NCBI RefSeq assembly: GCF_000427095.1
Contig: NC_021487.1
Coordinates: 1,459,381 to 1,523,380, forward strand
Length of the DNA stretch: 64,000 nt
Reading direction: 5' to 3'
Source of the DNA: Chthonomonas calidirosea T49
GTDB taxonomy: Bacteria > Armatimonadota > Chthonomonadetes > Chthonomonadales > Chthonomonadaceae
Shown here one piece after another: positions 17,477-26,466 of the stretch; the first letter of the stretch is position 1; every line of letters starts with the position of its first letter. The notes beneath the pieces are model-generated. The model was given only the letters and a program-made list of their open reading frames with translations. It ran no database searches and was not told where the DNA came from. The translations under genes were made by a program, and so were the position numbers.

Positions 17477-17645
17477 TTTAGAAACGAATCGCTCCCGGCG
17501 TTGCGATTTTTGTCGTGAAGCTCAAACAGACTACGTAGTCTGCAACGTGTGAACACAAAAGTCTATATCTAAAAGACATAAGAGAACATGCAGTTCGTCT
17601 GAAGAATGCCTTTTAGGCGTGTTTTTGGAGGGCCAGAGAAGTATC

Positions 17646-19652
17646 ATGAAGACGCCGGTCGACTCTGCCGATGAGGCAAGAGTGCGGGCGCTTCGGCAGT
17701 ATGCCATCCTCGATACGCTGCCGGAAGAGCCCTACGACAATATCGCGCTTGCCGCTGCCGCTTTGTGCGCAGCTCCCTACGCGCTTATTGGTTTCGTGGA
17801 CGAAGAACGAGTTTGGTATAAGGCACAGGTAGGCCTTAACCTTGTGGAACTTCCACGCGAGGCTGCCCTCTGCTCCCTCGTGGTTCCTCAAACCAAACCT
17901 TTGCTCGTTCCCGATGCTCAGCGTGACCTGCGTTTTGCGCACTACCCTCTTATCCAGTCGCCGCACTTCATCCGCTTTTATGTTGCCGTGCCGCTGATCA
18001 CACCGGATGGCTATGTAATCGGCGCCCTCAGCGTGTTGGATGTTCGCCCCCGGCGCCTACATCGCAATAAGCTCTCTGTGCTGCAAACCTTGGCTACCAG
18101 CATCATGCATCGCATGGAGCTTGATCGCAAATCGGCGGAGCTGAAACGCCTCATGGTGGAGTGGGAATGGACTGAAGATGCCCGTCGTATTGAAAACTCC
18201 ATCCTTAACGCCGTGGTAGAGAGCACGAGCGATGCCATTTTCGTGAAGGATACCCAAGGGCGCTATCTCAAAGTTAACCCTTCAGCCGCCTCTTTGATTG
18301 GTCGTCCTCAGGAGGAGATACTGGGTCGTGATGCCCGCGCCTTTTTTACGGAGCAGGAATCGCGCAGCTTGATTCAGAGCGATTTGGAGGTGCTCCGCTC
18401 CGGCCAAACGCGCATGGTGGAGGAGATCATCACTGTGCGCGGAAGCCCCCGCGTCTATCAAACCACAAAAAGCCTTTGCCGTGATGAAAATGGGCGTATT
18501 CTTGGCGTCGTGGATATTTCGCGCGATATTACAGACCGCAAACGGGCGGAAGAGAGCTTAGAACGTCAACTGCGCCGATTAGCAGCCCTGCGCTCCATTG
18601 AAATGGCCATCAACGCCAGCCTCGACCTACGCATCACCCTTGAAATCCTTCTTGATCAGGCCGTCGCCCAATTAGAAGTGGAAGCGGCCGACATCCTTCT
18701 CATCAACAGCTATACCCAAACCCTTGAGCTTGCCGCGCGTCGTGGTGTTTGTGCTTGGGACAAACGCGTTGATTCCTGTCGGCTCGGCGAGGGATTTGCT
18801 GGCAGAGCCGCCTTAGAGCACCGAATTGTAAGCGTTCCCGACCTTGAACGCGGTGCAGAAGGCAACCCCTCCCCCCTCTTAAGAGCGGGAGCTGTGGGCT
18901 ACTTTGCCGTCCCCCTGATCGCGCGCAATCATATTCGTGGCGTGCTCCAAATCTACTATCGCGGACCACGAGAGTTCGATGCCGAGTGGTTCAACTTCCT
19001 AGAAACCCTTACCGAGCAGGCGGCTATTGCCATCGAAAACGCCACCCTCTTTGAAGACCTTCAGCGCACCAATCTTGAGCTAACGCTTGCCTACGATGCC
19101 ACTATCGAAGGCTGGGCTCATGCCCTCGACCTACGAGATCAAGAGACAGAGGGCCACTCCCGCCGAGTTACCGATCTTACCCTACGATTAGCGCAGGAGG
19201 TAGGGCTTAGCAAAAGTGAACTGATGCATGTGCGCCGCGGTGCGCTGCTGCACGATATCGGCAAAATGGCCATTCCAGATAGCATTCTCTTTAAACCCGG
19301 CCCTCTCGATGAGACCGAATGGGAGATCATGAAACGACACCCCATCTATGCCTACGAGATGTTGGCAAAAATTGACTATCTGCGCCCAGCCCTTGATATT
19401 CCCTATTGCCATCATGAGAAATGGGATGGCACAGGCTATCCTCGTGGGCTAAAAGGAGAGCAGATACCTATTGCGGCTCGCATCTTTGCTCTTGCGGATG
19501 TTTGGGACGCACTCCTTTCCGATAGGCCCTACCGTAAAGGTTGGCCGGAAGAGAAGGTACGTGCCTATATCCGTTCAGAAGCTGGCAAGCATTTTGATCC
19601 GGAGATCGCTCGGCTCTTCCTTCGACTCCAACTCGAGACCGTCGCGGTGTGA
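17646..19652 (+). CDS. GAF-PAS-GAF-HD-GYP c-di-GMP phosphodiesterase-like sensor
   Basis: 668 residues, with domains in order: GAF (about 25-155), PAS (about 180-300, SDAIFVKDTQGRYLKVNPSA), GAF (about 320-460) and HD-GYP (about 485-668). The last contains HDIGKMAIPDSILFKPGPLD and CHHEKWDGTGYPRGLKGE, with all HD and GYP residues present. HD-GYP proteins hydrolyse cyclic di-GMP; the GAF and PAS domains should sense a small ligand or redox state. No membrane helix is seen, so it is probably cytosolic. The ATG at 17646 is preferred over an upstream GTG that overlaps the ribosome site. It may influence motility or exopolysaccharide, both encoded in this window. Confidence 0.92.
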   Translation: MKTPVDSADEARVRALRQYAILDTLPEEPYDNIALAAAALCAAPYALIGFVDEERVWYKAQVGLNLVELPREAALCSLVVPQTKPLLVPDAQRDLRFAHYPLIQSPHFIRFYVAVPLITPDGYVIGALSVLDVRPRRLHRNKLSVLQTLATSIMHRMELDRKSAELKRLMVEWEWTEDARRIENSILNAVVESTSDAIFVKDTQGRYLKVNPSAASLIGRPQEEILGRDARAFFTEQESRSLIQSDLEVLRSGQTRMVEEIITVRGSPRVYQTTKSLCRDENGRILGVVDISRDITDRKRAEESLERQLRRLAALRSIEMAINASLDLRITLEILLDQAVAQLEVEAADILLINSYTQTLELAARRGVCAWDKRVDSCRLGEGFAGRAALEHRIVSVPDLERGAEGNPSPLLRAGAVGYFAVPLIARNHIRGVLQIYYRGPREFDAEWFNFLETLTEQAAIAIENATLFEDLQRTNLELTLAYDATIEGWAHALDLRDQETEGHSRRVTDLTLRLAQEVGLSKSELMHVRRGALLHDIGKMAIPDSILFKPGPLDETEWEIMKRHPIYAYEMLAKIDYLRPALDIPYCHHEKWDGTGYPRGLKGEQIPIAARIFALADVWDALLSDRPYRKGWPEEKVRAYIRSEAGKHFDPEIARLFLRLQLETVAV

Positions 19653-20091
19653 AAGGACCTCCCTACGCGATCTTAGATCTTTCTTACAGAATATCGCGAA
19701 TCAAGCAAGTAGGTGTCGGTTCGCTCGACGAGGTTGGGCGATCTCAAGGATGTTGCGTGGCGCGTAGCTCCGCATCCGTAAACTCACCGAAAAACCATGT
19801 CAACGGCCGCGCGCCTAAAGGCGGCTTTGGCGCGACAGATATGTCTTCCAACGCAATCGCGCGCTTCGTGCATTCTGCCTTCACAATGAAATTCTTAGAA
19901 GACGCCAACCACACGGTAGCCCTTCGAACGTATAAGAGAAATCGTAGACTTTCGAAGATACGGGATGTGCCTCTAAATCGCGCGGCTTCTGAAAGTGCAG
20001 CTCCACATAGATCACCATCTGGTGCTACTTATAGCCCCCATGCACGTATTAACTAACAAGTGTACATCTTCATTTCACAAGGGAGAACATC
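19653..20091. other. Intergenic region of 439 bases with repeat D and a short ORF
   Basis: The interval holds a partial dispersed repeat (19806-19840) and a 45-codon minus-strand frame (20018-19881). The latter starts MVIYVELHFQKPRDLEAHPV and includes KVYDFSYTFEGLP, a protein-like stretch that may be the remnant of an older gene. A 135-codon plus-strand frame spanning the gap shows no recognisable motif and starts by overlapping the upstream stop, so I do not call it. Confidence 0.35.
19806..19840. repeat. Dispersed intergenic repeat, partial copy D
   Basis: CGCGCCTAAAGGCGGCTTTG followed by GCGCGACAGA matches the conserved left end of repeats A, B and C. The rest of the element is not recognisable here. 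It lies in the gap after the HD-GYP gene. Confidence 0.5.
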
Positions 20092-21264
20092 ATGATGTCA
20101 CGCCGTGCTTCCCTAGGTCTCATAGGAACGGCCTTAGCCCTCGGCATTGGGGCCTGGTTCTTTACCAACGGCGCTGCCCCGCAACAGAACACGGTAAAAG
20201 TGTCCGACGTGGTAAACCCCGTTTACCAAATCCAAAGTGAGAACTGGCCGCAACCAGCCCCACGTTTCTACGGCACCGCTCAAGATTGGCTTAATACCGG
20301 CGGTAAAGCCCTCGATCTCAAACAACTCTTGCAAAGTGGCCATGTGGTGCTGATTGACTTCTGGGAATACACCTGTGTCAACTGTCTGCGGACTCTACCC
20401 TACCTCAAAGCCTGGAACCAACGTTATGCTAAAGATGGATTGGTAATTATTGGTATCCACACCCCTGAGTTCCGTTTTGCACATAATCGTAGCAATGTGG
20501 CTGCGGCGGTAAAACGGCTCGGTATCACCTGGCCCGTCCTCGTGGACAGCAACTATGAGAACTGGAACGCCTATCATAACAACTTCTGGCCCAGAGACTA
20601 CTTTATTAACATGCATGGCTATATTGTGGCCGACCATGCCGGTGAGGGAGGATACGAGGAGGCGGAAGCTCTTATTCAGCAGTTGTTGCACCAACTGCAC
20701 CCAAACCTTAAACTTCCTCCTTTATTGAAACCACTGCGCCCTGAAGATGCTCCGGGTGCTCGCTGCTATCCCATGACTCCCGAGCTTTATGCCGGCCAGA
20801 GAGGACTTCTCGAAGGCGCTCTTGGGAATATCCCAAATTGGGCGCCAGGACGCCTCCAGCAGTTACCTGCACCCTCAGGAACACTTGAAGACGGCGTCAT
20901 CACCCCAGTAGGCGTCTGGATCACCGAGCCAGAAAGCCTGCGCCATGGCCGCGCTACCAATAATTTCGAGGATAGCATCTTGCTACGCTATCATGCCATT
21001 ACGGCCAACGCCGTCATTAAACCAGAGAGCGGCGTGCCCTTCCGTGTCTACGTTTTTCAAGATGGCAAGCCAGTTGACCCCTCGGACAAAGGCGACGACA
21101 TTCACTACGACGAAACGGGCAAAAGCTATATTCTTGTAGATCAGCCCCGCATGTACCAGTTGATTCATAACCGAACGTTCGGAAGTCACATCCTAACCCT
21201 TACGTCGAATTCACCCGACTTTGCGCTTTACTCGTTCACCTTCACCTCCTGTACAGAAGGTTAA
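20092..21264 (+). CDS. DipZ-like thioredoxin-domain protein, membrane-anchored or exported
   Basis: 390 residues. An N-terminal hydrophobic segment (about 7-25) suggests a signal or anchor. A thioredoxin/TlpA-like domain (about 70-190) contains VVLIDFWEYTCVNCLRTLPY, with redox pair C95-C98, and VIIGIHTPEFRFA, the pattern of the DipZ/YneN family. The C-terminal 200 residues form a second domain resembling the DipZ C-terminal carbohydrate-binding-like region. It is predicted to act outside the inner membrane in thiol-disulfide exchange. The CcdA-like membrane partner of full DipZ is not fused here. Two adjacent ATG codons lie after AGGGAGAA. Confidence 0.85.
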   Translation: MMSRRASLGLIGTALALGIGAWFFTNGAAPQQNTVKVSDVVNPVYQIQSENWPQPAPRFYGTAQDWLNTGGKALDLKQLLQSGHVVLIDFWEYTCVNCLRTLPYLKAWNQRYAKDGLVIIGIHTPEFRFAHNRSNVAAAVKRLGITWPVLVDSNYENWNAYHNNFWPRDYFINMHGYIVADHAGEGGYEEAEALIQQLLHQLHPNLKLPPLLKPLRPEDAPGARCYPMTPELYAGQRGLLEGALGNIPNWAPGRLQQLPAPSGTLEDGVITPVGVWITEPESLRHGRATNNFEDSILLRYHAITANAVIKPESGVPFRVYVFQDGKPVDPSDKGDDIHYDETGKSYILVDQPRMYQLIHNRTFGSHILTLTSNSPDFALYSFTFTSCTEG

Positions 21265-21266
21265 GT

Positions 21267-21311
21267 CACAAAGGGGCAGTTTGCGTGCGCGCGTGAGCCT
21301 GCCCCTTTGTG
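21267..21311. terminator. 13-bp perfect hairpin between convergent genes
   Basis: CACAAAGGGGCAG (21267-21279) and CTGCCCCTTTGTG (21299-21311) pair perfectly around 19 bases. It lies just after the thioredoxin-like gene and before the converging end of the next gene. There is no clear T-run on either strand, so termination is likely but not proven. Confidence 0.5.
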
Positions 21312-21364
21312 CGACCTCTCCTACATGTGTCAATCCTCAAACCAAAGGGTATCCTGTAGGCTTT

Positions 21365-23560
21365 CTAGGGATAGGCCGTCCCTTTGGCAGCCTCCGGAGC
21401 ACACCCCACAACCGTCAAAGAGGTAGGAGGCAGAATTATCTGGGAGGGTGCTTTGACTACAAAGTGCAACGGAGGCGTGTCCGGGGCGGCATAACTCTCG
21501 GCGCCATGAGGGTGCCAAAGATAGTTTGCCGAAGAGAGTTGCCAAATCTCAAAAGGTCCTTTCGCTTCCCGATCGCCCTCCTTCGTGTGCCACACAAGTT
21601 TTACAGCAATGGCCCTTTTTGCATCTTTGTTTAGCAGCATGATCGTCCAATGTCCATCGGGATGTTTGGCTGCGAAGGCAGTTAATACCCGTTTTGTACT
21701 TCGTTCCACCCTACAGCGAGCAGCGTAGAGAAGTATCCTCGCTTGTGGTGGCGATGCCCAAACATGGGTCAGTAGCCAAGCGGCATAGTAGGTGGCTAAC
21801 GGCTGTTTAATGCGATGCCGGTCGTCTGAAAGAAACAAGGCCAGGTTGCCCCATGAGTTGCATTGAAGCTCATCCATCAAGGGTTGCGGCGCATAACCGT
21901 AAAGGTAGGCCGTATCTGCCCCTAAACTTAAGAACATCCCAACGATCTCAGCATTGAGTAGAGCGGCTGGCCTGTCGGCCTCCGGTCTACCGGCAAAGGC
22001 CGAATAACCGTACTCTGAAACGATCCACGCTACCGTTTTGGGTACCCCCTCCGCCCTCCAGCGTGCTAGGATGCGCCGTATCAGAAGCGGATCGCGCAAC
22101 AGCTGACGTTCGGTATCTTTGGTACAAACATTGTCATAGGGATACCATTCAAAAGAGAAATAACGAAGATCGTCGAGATGGCCATGTTGCTTTAAGTACA
22201 CCAAGAAGCGATGCACCCAAGAGCGGTCGCCGGAAGCATTAGGCCAATAGAGCACATCTTGTAGCTCCGTTTGAAACCCCGGCCCAACCAACGGCAGATG
22301 AGGGTCGAAACGGTGAATAGCTGTGGCCCACTGCACAAAGAGCGCCCCGTAGTCCTCTGGGGATACATACTGGCCGTCCGGCTCTTCGCCAAGCTCCACG
22401 CATTTAATGTGGATACCTCGTGTTTCCAACCAACGCAGCTCGGCAACGGCATTTTCCGGCGTGTCATAAAGCAAGCCTACCGGCACAAGCATCGGCAAAT
22501 CGTGAGACAACCCGCTGTTCTTTACAAGGTCAAAACCGGGCTGCTCCACATTGGCGTCTCTATCTTTCCACCGATGCCAGGGATCGGTCGAAGAGACGTA
22601 AATGAGAGTCTGATGTCTGTTTGGCACGTGGTGCACTTCATCATGTAATCGGCCATGCCGATCTAGCCAGCCGATCTGCACTTCGCGCACTGCGTACCCC
22701 AGACCATCGCGTACATCCGTGGCTCCCTTCGGGGCGCGCTCACTGCTTTCAGTCATCCAAATACGAACGAGCCGCACGACGACGGGCTTCTTGCACAGTG
22801 GCATCAGCGCACTCCCCCCTGTTCCATGCTCTACGAGCCCATGGGGGAAAGTGTGCCAGCCGTTCGTATCGAAGGTATCGTCAATAGACTGATTGGTCTC
22901 ACCGTCGGCGGTTCGCCAGTACTCTACACAAAAACGGGTTGCGTAAGGCTCCGCCCAAAAAATTCGAATGGCATCTACCGGTCGTGGCTTTCCGAGATCA
23001 ACCAGAATCCATTGGGGGTGCAGTGCGTTGCTTTCGTGGGTGTAGTAACGGTCGAGGTAAGGATTGCTTTTCCAAAATGTGTGCAAGTCGCCATCATCGA
23101 GACGAGAGTAGCCCTCATTATTGGCCTGATCAATGGTATCTCCACGTCGGGGAAGCCGGTAGCCGTTGGAAAGCTGGATCGGTGCGGTGGGTGTGGCCTC
23201 CGATATCCAGTAGCCCTGATGATGCCGCTCATCGCTCCAGTGCCCTTGTGGGTTCCAATGCCAGCACTCTACTCCAAGCTCCGTTCGCAGCCGATAGGCC
23301 AGCGAACGCAAACCGGCCGTCTTCATCGCAGCGATGTTGGCCGGAGTGAAAATACCGGCCATATCTCCTTTCTCCATGCCATCAACGCAGGCACCGAGCG
23401 CGCTTTCCGGTCGGAATGCTCGCAAAGGGACCTCCGACGCTATTACCACGCTTCCTTTTAAAGGCGCGTGTATCCGTTTGCTCGGCCTGTTCGCTGCGAC
23501 GAGCACCGCGAGAAAACAGAGGAGGCCGATTCCTGTTGCATAGGGACGCAAGAGCCTCAT
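21365..23560 (-). CDS. Secreted discoidin-domain protein with glycosidase-like region
   Basis: About 731 residues. An N-terminal hydrophobic helix (GIGLLCFLAVLVAA) is a signal or anchor. A F5/8 type C-like region follows (YSRLDDGDLHTFWKS, WILVDLGKPRPVDAIRIFWA), used for binding carbohydrate or surfaces. After it comes a clan-A-like barrel region with GIHIKCVELGEEPDG and TVAWIVSEYGYSAFAG, whose glutamates sit as in GH39/GH51-type glycosidases. The C-terminal beta region (HWTIMLLNKDAKRAI) also fits such enzymes. It probably acts on plant polysaccharide outside the cell; the substrate is unknown. The ATG at 23560 puts the helix at the N-terminus; a TTG at 23629 overlaps the upstream stop. Confidence 0.7.
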   Translation of the reverse strand: MRLLRPYATGIGLLCFLAVLVAANRPSKRIHAPLKGSVVIASEVPLRAFRPESALGACVDGMEKGDMAGIFTPANIAAMKTAGLRSLAYRLRTELGVECWHWNPQGHWSDERHHQGYWISEATPTAPIQLSNGYRLPRRGDTIDQANNEGYSRLDDGDLHTFWKSNPYLDRYYTHESNALHPQWILVDLGKPRPVDAIRIFWAEPYATRFCVEYWRTADGETNQSIDDTFDTNGWHTFPHGLVEHGTGGSALMPLCKKPVVVRLVRIWMTESSERAPKGATDVRDGLGYAVREVQIGWLDRHGRLHDEVHHVPNRHQTLIYVSSTDPWHRWKDRDANVEQPGFDLVKNSGLSHDLPMLVPVGLLYDTPENAVAELRWLETRGIHIKCVELGEEPDGQYVSPEDYGALFVQWATAIHRFDPHLPLVGPGFQTELQDVLYWPNASGDRSWVHRFLVYLKQHGHLDDLRYFSFEWYPYDNVCTKDTERQLLRDPLLIRRILARWRAEGVPKTVAWIVSEYGYSAFAGRPEADRPAALLNAEIVGMFLSLGADTAYLYGYAPQPLMDELQCNSWGNLALFLSDDRHRIKQPLATYYAAWLLTHVWASPPQARILLYAARCRVERSTKRVLTAFAAKHPDGHWTIMLLNKDAKRAIAVKLVWHTKEGDREAKGPFEIWQLSSANYLWHPHGAESYAAPDTPPLHFVVKAPSQIILPPTSLTVVGCAPEAAKGTAYP

Positions 23561-23625
23561 TTCAAAGTAGGAAGAATCGCCCCTAGAGAATCGTGCAATT
23601 TTCTGAAGCAGTGTTCTTAACTCTC

Positions 23626-23877
23626 TCAAGGAGTGGAAAGGCCTAGGGTAGCGGTACCTTTTAGCATCAGCCGATGCCCCCCATCCCAGACATAATAGTA
23701 GAGTTTATCCCCATGTGCCACCCACGCGGACGCGCCGTTTTTATCGGCAGAGACCGACACCGGTGCCATCGTGGTTCCAGCCGCGCGAACCTCCACAGGG
23801 CGCCACTGCTGTAGCGCCAACAGCCCCACTAGCAGCGTTAGCAAGAGAAGCCAGATACGAACACTCTTATCTCCCAT
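23626..23877 (-). CDS. Small single-pass exported protein, unknown
   Basis: 83 residues. A membrane helix at about 8-23 (IWLLLLTLLVGLLALQQW) is followed by a short extracytoplasmic part with TMAPVSVSADKNGASAWVAH and KLYYYVWDGG. GGGAGG lies before the ATG. It sits between the PLP enzyme and the discoidin-domain protein on the same strand and probably shares their transcript. I do not recognise the family. Confidence 0.65.
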   Translation of the reverse strand: MGDKSVRIWLLLLTLLVGLLALQQWRPVEVRAAGTTMAPVSVSADKNGASAWVAHGDKLYYYVWDGGHRLMLKGTATLGLSTP

Positions 23878-23881
23878 GATG

Positions 23882-25096
23882 TCAGTCCTCCCGTAAAGCC
23901 TGATCCAAATCCTTTTGTAGGTCTTCCAAATGCTCTTGTCCTATATGCAGTCGCACAAACCAAAGGGTTTCGCCCGGCGTACCTCCTAACCTTTCTGCCG
24001 GAAGCGCCATAGGCAAAGCCAGGCTCTCAAAGCCGCCCCAACTGCACCCAATCTGAAAATACCGTAGCCGGTTCACAAAGCGTGCAGCGGCCTCTCTCGT
24101 GGGGCGTTTCAGCCGCACGCTTAGCAAACCACTTGTGCCACGCAGCTGCTTTGCTGTAAGAGAGGCTTGAGGGTCGTCTGGCAAGCCCGGATAGTAGACC
24201 TCTGCGATGGCCGGATGTTCACGCAGCCATAAAGCGATGGCTTTTGCGTTTTGCTGATGACGCTCCATGCGAACAGGCAAAGTGCGAATTCCGCGTAGAA
24301 GCAGCCAAGCCGCAAAGGGATCGAGGGTGGCACCGAGCAGACAGCACTCCTCCATTGCAAGCCGCTGCATTCTTTCACGCGAGCCGACAACGACGCCCGC
24401 CACGATGTCGCTGTGGCCTCCGAGATACTTTGTTGCGGAGTGTACCACGAGATCTACCCCAAAATGAATTGGGTTTTGAAAGTAAGGGGAGGCCCATGAG
24501 TTATCACAAATAGTGGCCGCTCCCTGACGTTTGGCGATCTGCGCAACCGCTTCCAAATCCTGCTGGCGCATCACCACGGTGGAGGGCGATTCGAGATACA
24601 GCAGGGTAGTCTCTGGTCGCAGGGCGCTCTCATAGTCAGCAGAGTCGGCCCCGTCCACAAAAGTGACACTTACCTGAAAACGCTTTAGGTAGTCCTGCAG
24701 CAGTTGACGCGTAGGGCCGTAGACGGTTTGTGGCGCGATGACGTGAGCGCCTGCCCGCACACACGAGAAAATGGCGGCGGAGATGGCCCCCATCCCACTG
24801 GCAAAGCAACGTGCCATCTCCGCTCCCTCTAGCGCCGCAATTTTGCGCTCTACGATATCGGTGGTTGGGTTCGTCACACGCGTGTAGTCGTAAAAACGGC
24901 TGATGCCCCCAGCGGCCTCTTCGACCTCTGTCGGATCGAGCTGATAGTTGGTCGCTCGCTCTTCATAGGTAGGAAACGTGAACAGGGAGTTTTGAAAGAT
25001 AGGTGGGATCACTGCACCATGAAACTTGGAGGGGTCTTCCGCAAAATGAGCACAAAGGGTTTCGAAATGCGGCCGATCTTGGTCTCTGTCGAACAT
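23882..25096 (-). CDS. Cys/Met metabolism PLP-dependent enzyme
   Basis: 404 residues, fold type I. It has VYGPTRQLLQDYLKRF, YLESPSTVVM and the PLP-lysine motif HSATKYLGGHSDIVAG. This is the cystathionine gamma-synthase / beta-lyase / methionine gamma-lyase family. The N-terminal PPIFQNSLFTFPTYEE differs somewhat from the classical CGS form. Sequence alone does not separate lyase from synthase activity. It acts in the cytosol on sulfur amino acids. The ATG lies 221 bases from the divergent tyrosinase start, across an AT-rich spacer. No S-box or T-box leader was recognised. Confidence 0.88.
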   Translation of the reverse strand: MFDRDQDRPHFETLCAHFAEDPSKFHGAVIPPIFQNSLFTFPTYEERATNYQLDPTEVEEAAGGISRFYDYTRVTNPTTDIVERKIAALEGAEMARCFASGMGAISAAIFSCVRAGAHVIAPQTVYGPTRQLLQDYLKRFQVSVTFVDGADSADYESALRPETTLLYLESPSTVVMRQQDLEAVAQIAKRQGAATICDNSWASPYFQNPIHFGVDLVVHSATKYLGGHSDIVAGVVVGSRERMQRLAMEECCLLGATLDPFAAWLLLRGIRTLPVRMERHQQNAKAIALWLREHPAIAEVYYPGLPDDPQASLTAKQLRGTSGLLSVRLKRPTREAAARFVNRLRYFQIGCSWGGFESLALPMALPAERLGGTPGETLWFVRLHIGQEHLEDLQKDLDQALRED

Positions 25097-25317
25097 GCAA
25101 CTTTTCCTTAAAACAGGGTCTTGTATTGAACAGAAGTTAGTTTATCCTAAGAACGCTCGATTTTGAACGGAGAAGCTGCGGGAAAGAGACTATGAACAAT
25201 TTAACATAGAAAATGTGGAATGGGTAACAGCTGGATACGATAATCTTATATTATAAATCAGAGCCATTTCTCATAGGGATGTCTCTAAGAAGGTTTCAAA
25301 CTCTATGGAGGACAACG

Positions 25318-26160
25318 ATGTGCGCTAGAACAACGAACTTAGAGAGACAGATGGCCGATCGGCAGACCGAACATCTCTTCGATCTCATTGATGTGAACCC
25401 CACCTTCACACACCACCTTCTCATGCAGGGAGGGCAAATCGGAAAGGTTTTAAAGTTGCCGCCGTGGCTTGTCGCCATTCTCACGCAGCAACCCTATGCG
25501 CGCAAGGATCAGCTAAACCTTACCGACCACGAAAAGGAGCGTTTCTTGTGTGCCTATTCAATACTCAATGCAAATGGCACCTTGGGTAACCTTGTTGCTA
25601 TCCACGCCCAAATGCATCAGCAGCATGGAACTATCCGTTTCTTACCGTGGCACAGGGTTTTTCTTCTCCAACTTGAAATGGCGCTTCGAGCCATCCACCC
25701 CGACGTGGCCATTCCCTACTGGGACTGGACAAACCCTTAAGAACAATCTATCCCTGCTTGGCTTCAAAACGTTACTCCCACGGTCAATACTCCCAACGGG
25801 CCGATTAGTGTGGTGCGTGCGCCAGGCTCCCCTGCCGATCTTGTGACCACAGCTGCCAATGTGCCCAGCATCCTCCAAAACACAACATTTAATGACTTTA
25901 CCTTCCAGCTTGAAGGCGTGCATAACTTCGTACATGTATGGGTAGGTGGAAGTATGTCGAGTATTCCGACGGCCCCTGCCGACCCCATCTTCTGGATGCA
26001 CCATGCCAACATTGACAGGCTCTGGTGGCTGTGGCACGTCAGTGCTCAGGGACAAGGCAAGAATCCGAATCTGTCGGGCCTAGCAGCCCAGATGGACCCC
26101 TGGAATATAGCGGAGCCACAAACCCGCGACATCGGTGCTCTTGGCTACACCTACCAGTAG
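25318..26160 (+). pseudogene. Tyrosinase interrupted by one in-frame TAA
   Basis: Translating through a TAA at 25738-25740 gives about 280 residues of a copper type 3 tyrosinase. The CuA site is in AIHAQMHQQHGTIRFLPWHR and the CuB site in VHNFVHVWVGG and DPIFWMHHANIDRLWWLWHV, so all copper histidines remain. The stop falls right after IPYWDWTNP, a conserved motif, and the frame resumes as EQSIPAWLQNVTP without any shift. Tyrosinases oxidise phenols to quinones. The ATG at 25318 has GGAGG at proper spacing. Either a nonsense mutation or readthrough is possible. A strong terminator follows the full-length end, as for an intact gene. Confidence 0.85.
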
Positions 26161-26185
26161 CACAAGAAAGGGGCAACTTAGGAAG

Positions 26186-26224
26186 GAAGGACGTAGGCAT
26201 GGATACGTCCTTCTTTTTCTTTTG
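26186..26224 (+). terminator. Rho-independent terminator after tyrosinase
   Basis: GAAGGACGTA (26186-26195) and TACGTCCTTC (26204-26213) pair perfectly around eight bases and are followed by TTTTTCTTTT. It lies 25 bases after the tyrosinase frame ends. Confidence 0.88.
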
Positions 26225-26399
26225 GATATAAGTGCGGTGGGGAAGATACTTGGTCAGCACAGTATTCTAACAGGCTAAAGTTTTTGGAGAAGGAGACCAA
26301 AATCAAATTTCGCCCTCGAACAAAGGGTTGCCTTCGGAACAGTGAGGTCTTTCTATACGTATAGCCATAATGCACAAAAGGGCAATCCCCGTTTCTCTC
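26225..26399. other. Gene-free stretch upstream of a pseudopilin
   Basis: This stretch follows the tyrosinase terminator and runs to the putative pseudopilin promoter. It contains one of two copies of CATAATGCAC (the other is at 26424-26433). No coding frame was recognised on either strand. Confidence 0.5.
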
Positions 26400-26429
26400 T
26401 TGTAGGAGCGGGGCTTTGTATGTCATAAT
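26400..26429 (+). promoter_or_regulatory. Candidate promoter for pseudopilin gene
   Basis: TTGTAG (26400-26405) and CATAAT (26424-26429) lie 18 bases apart. The predicted start near 26436 is about 30 bases before the chosen ATG. The -35 match is modest. Confidence 0.4.
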
Positions 26430-26466
26430 GCACGCTCTGGGACAGGCCGAGGGAGGAACGGGGAGA

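Noticed and set aside
19649-20056. 135-codon plus-strand frame after the HD-GYP gene
   Set aside because: It starts by overlapping the upstream stop, crosses a dispersed repeat and shows no recognisable motif.
25097-25317. Riboswitch upstream of the Cys/Met PLP enzyme
   Set aside because: The spacer is AT-rich without the conserved SAM or T-box elements; only possible promoter boxes are seen.
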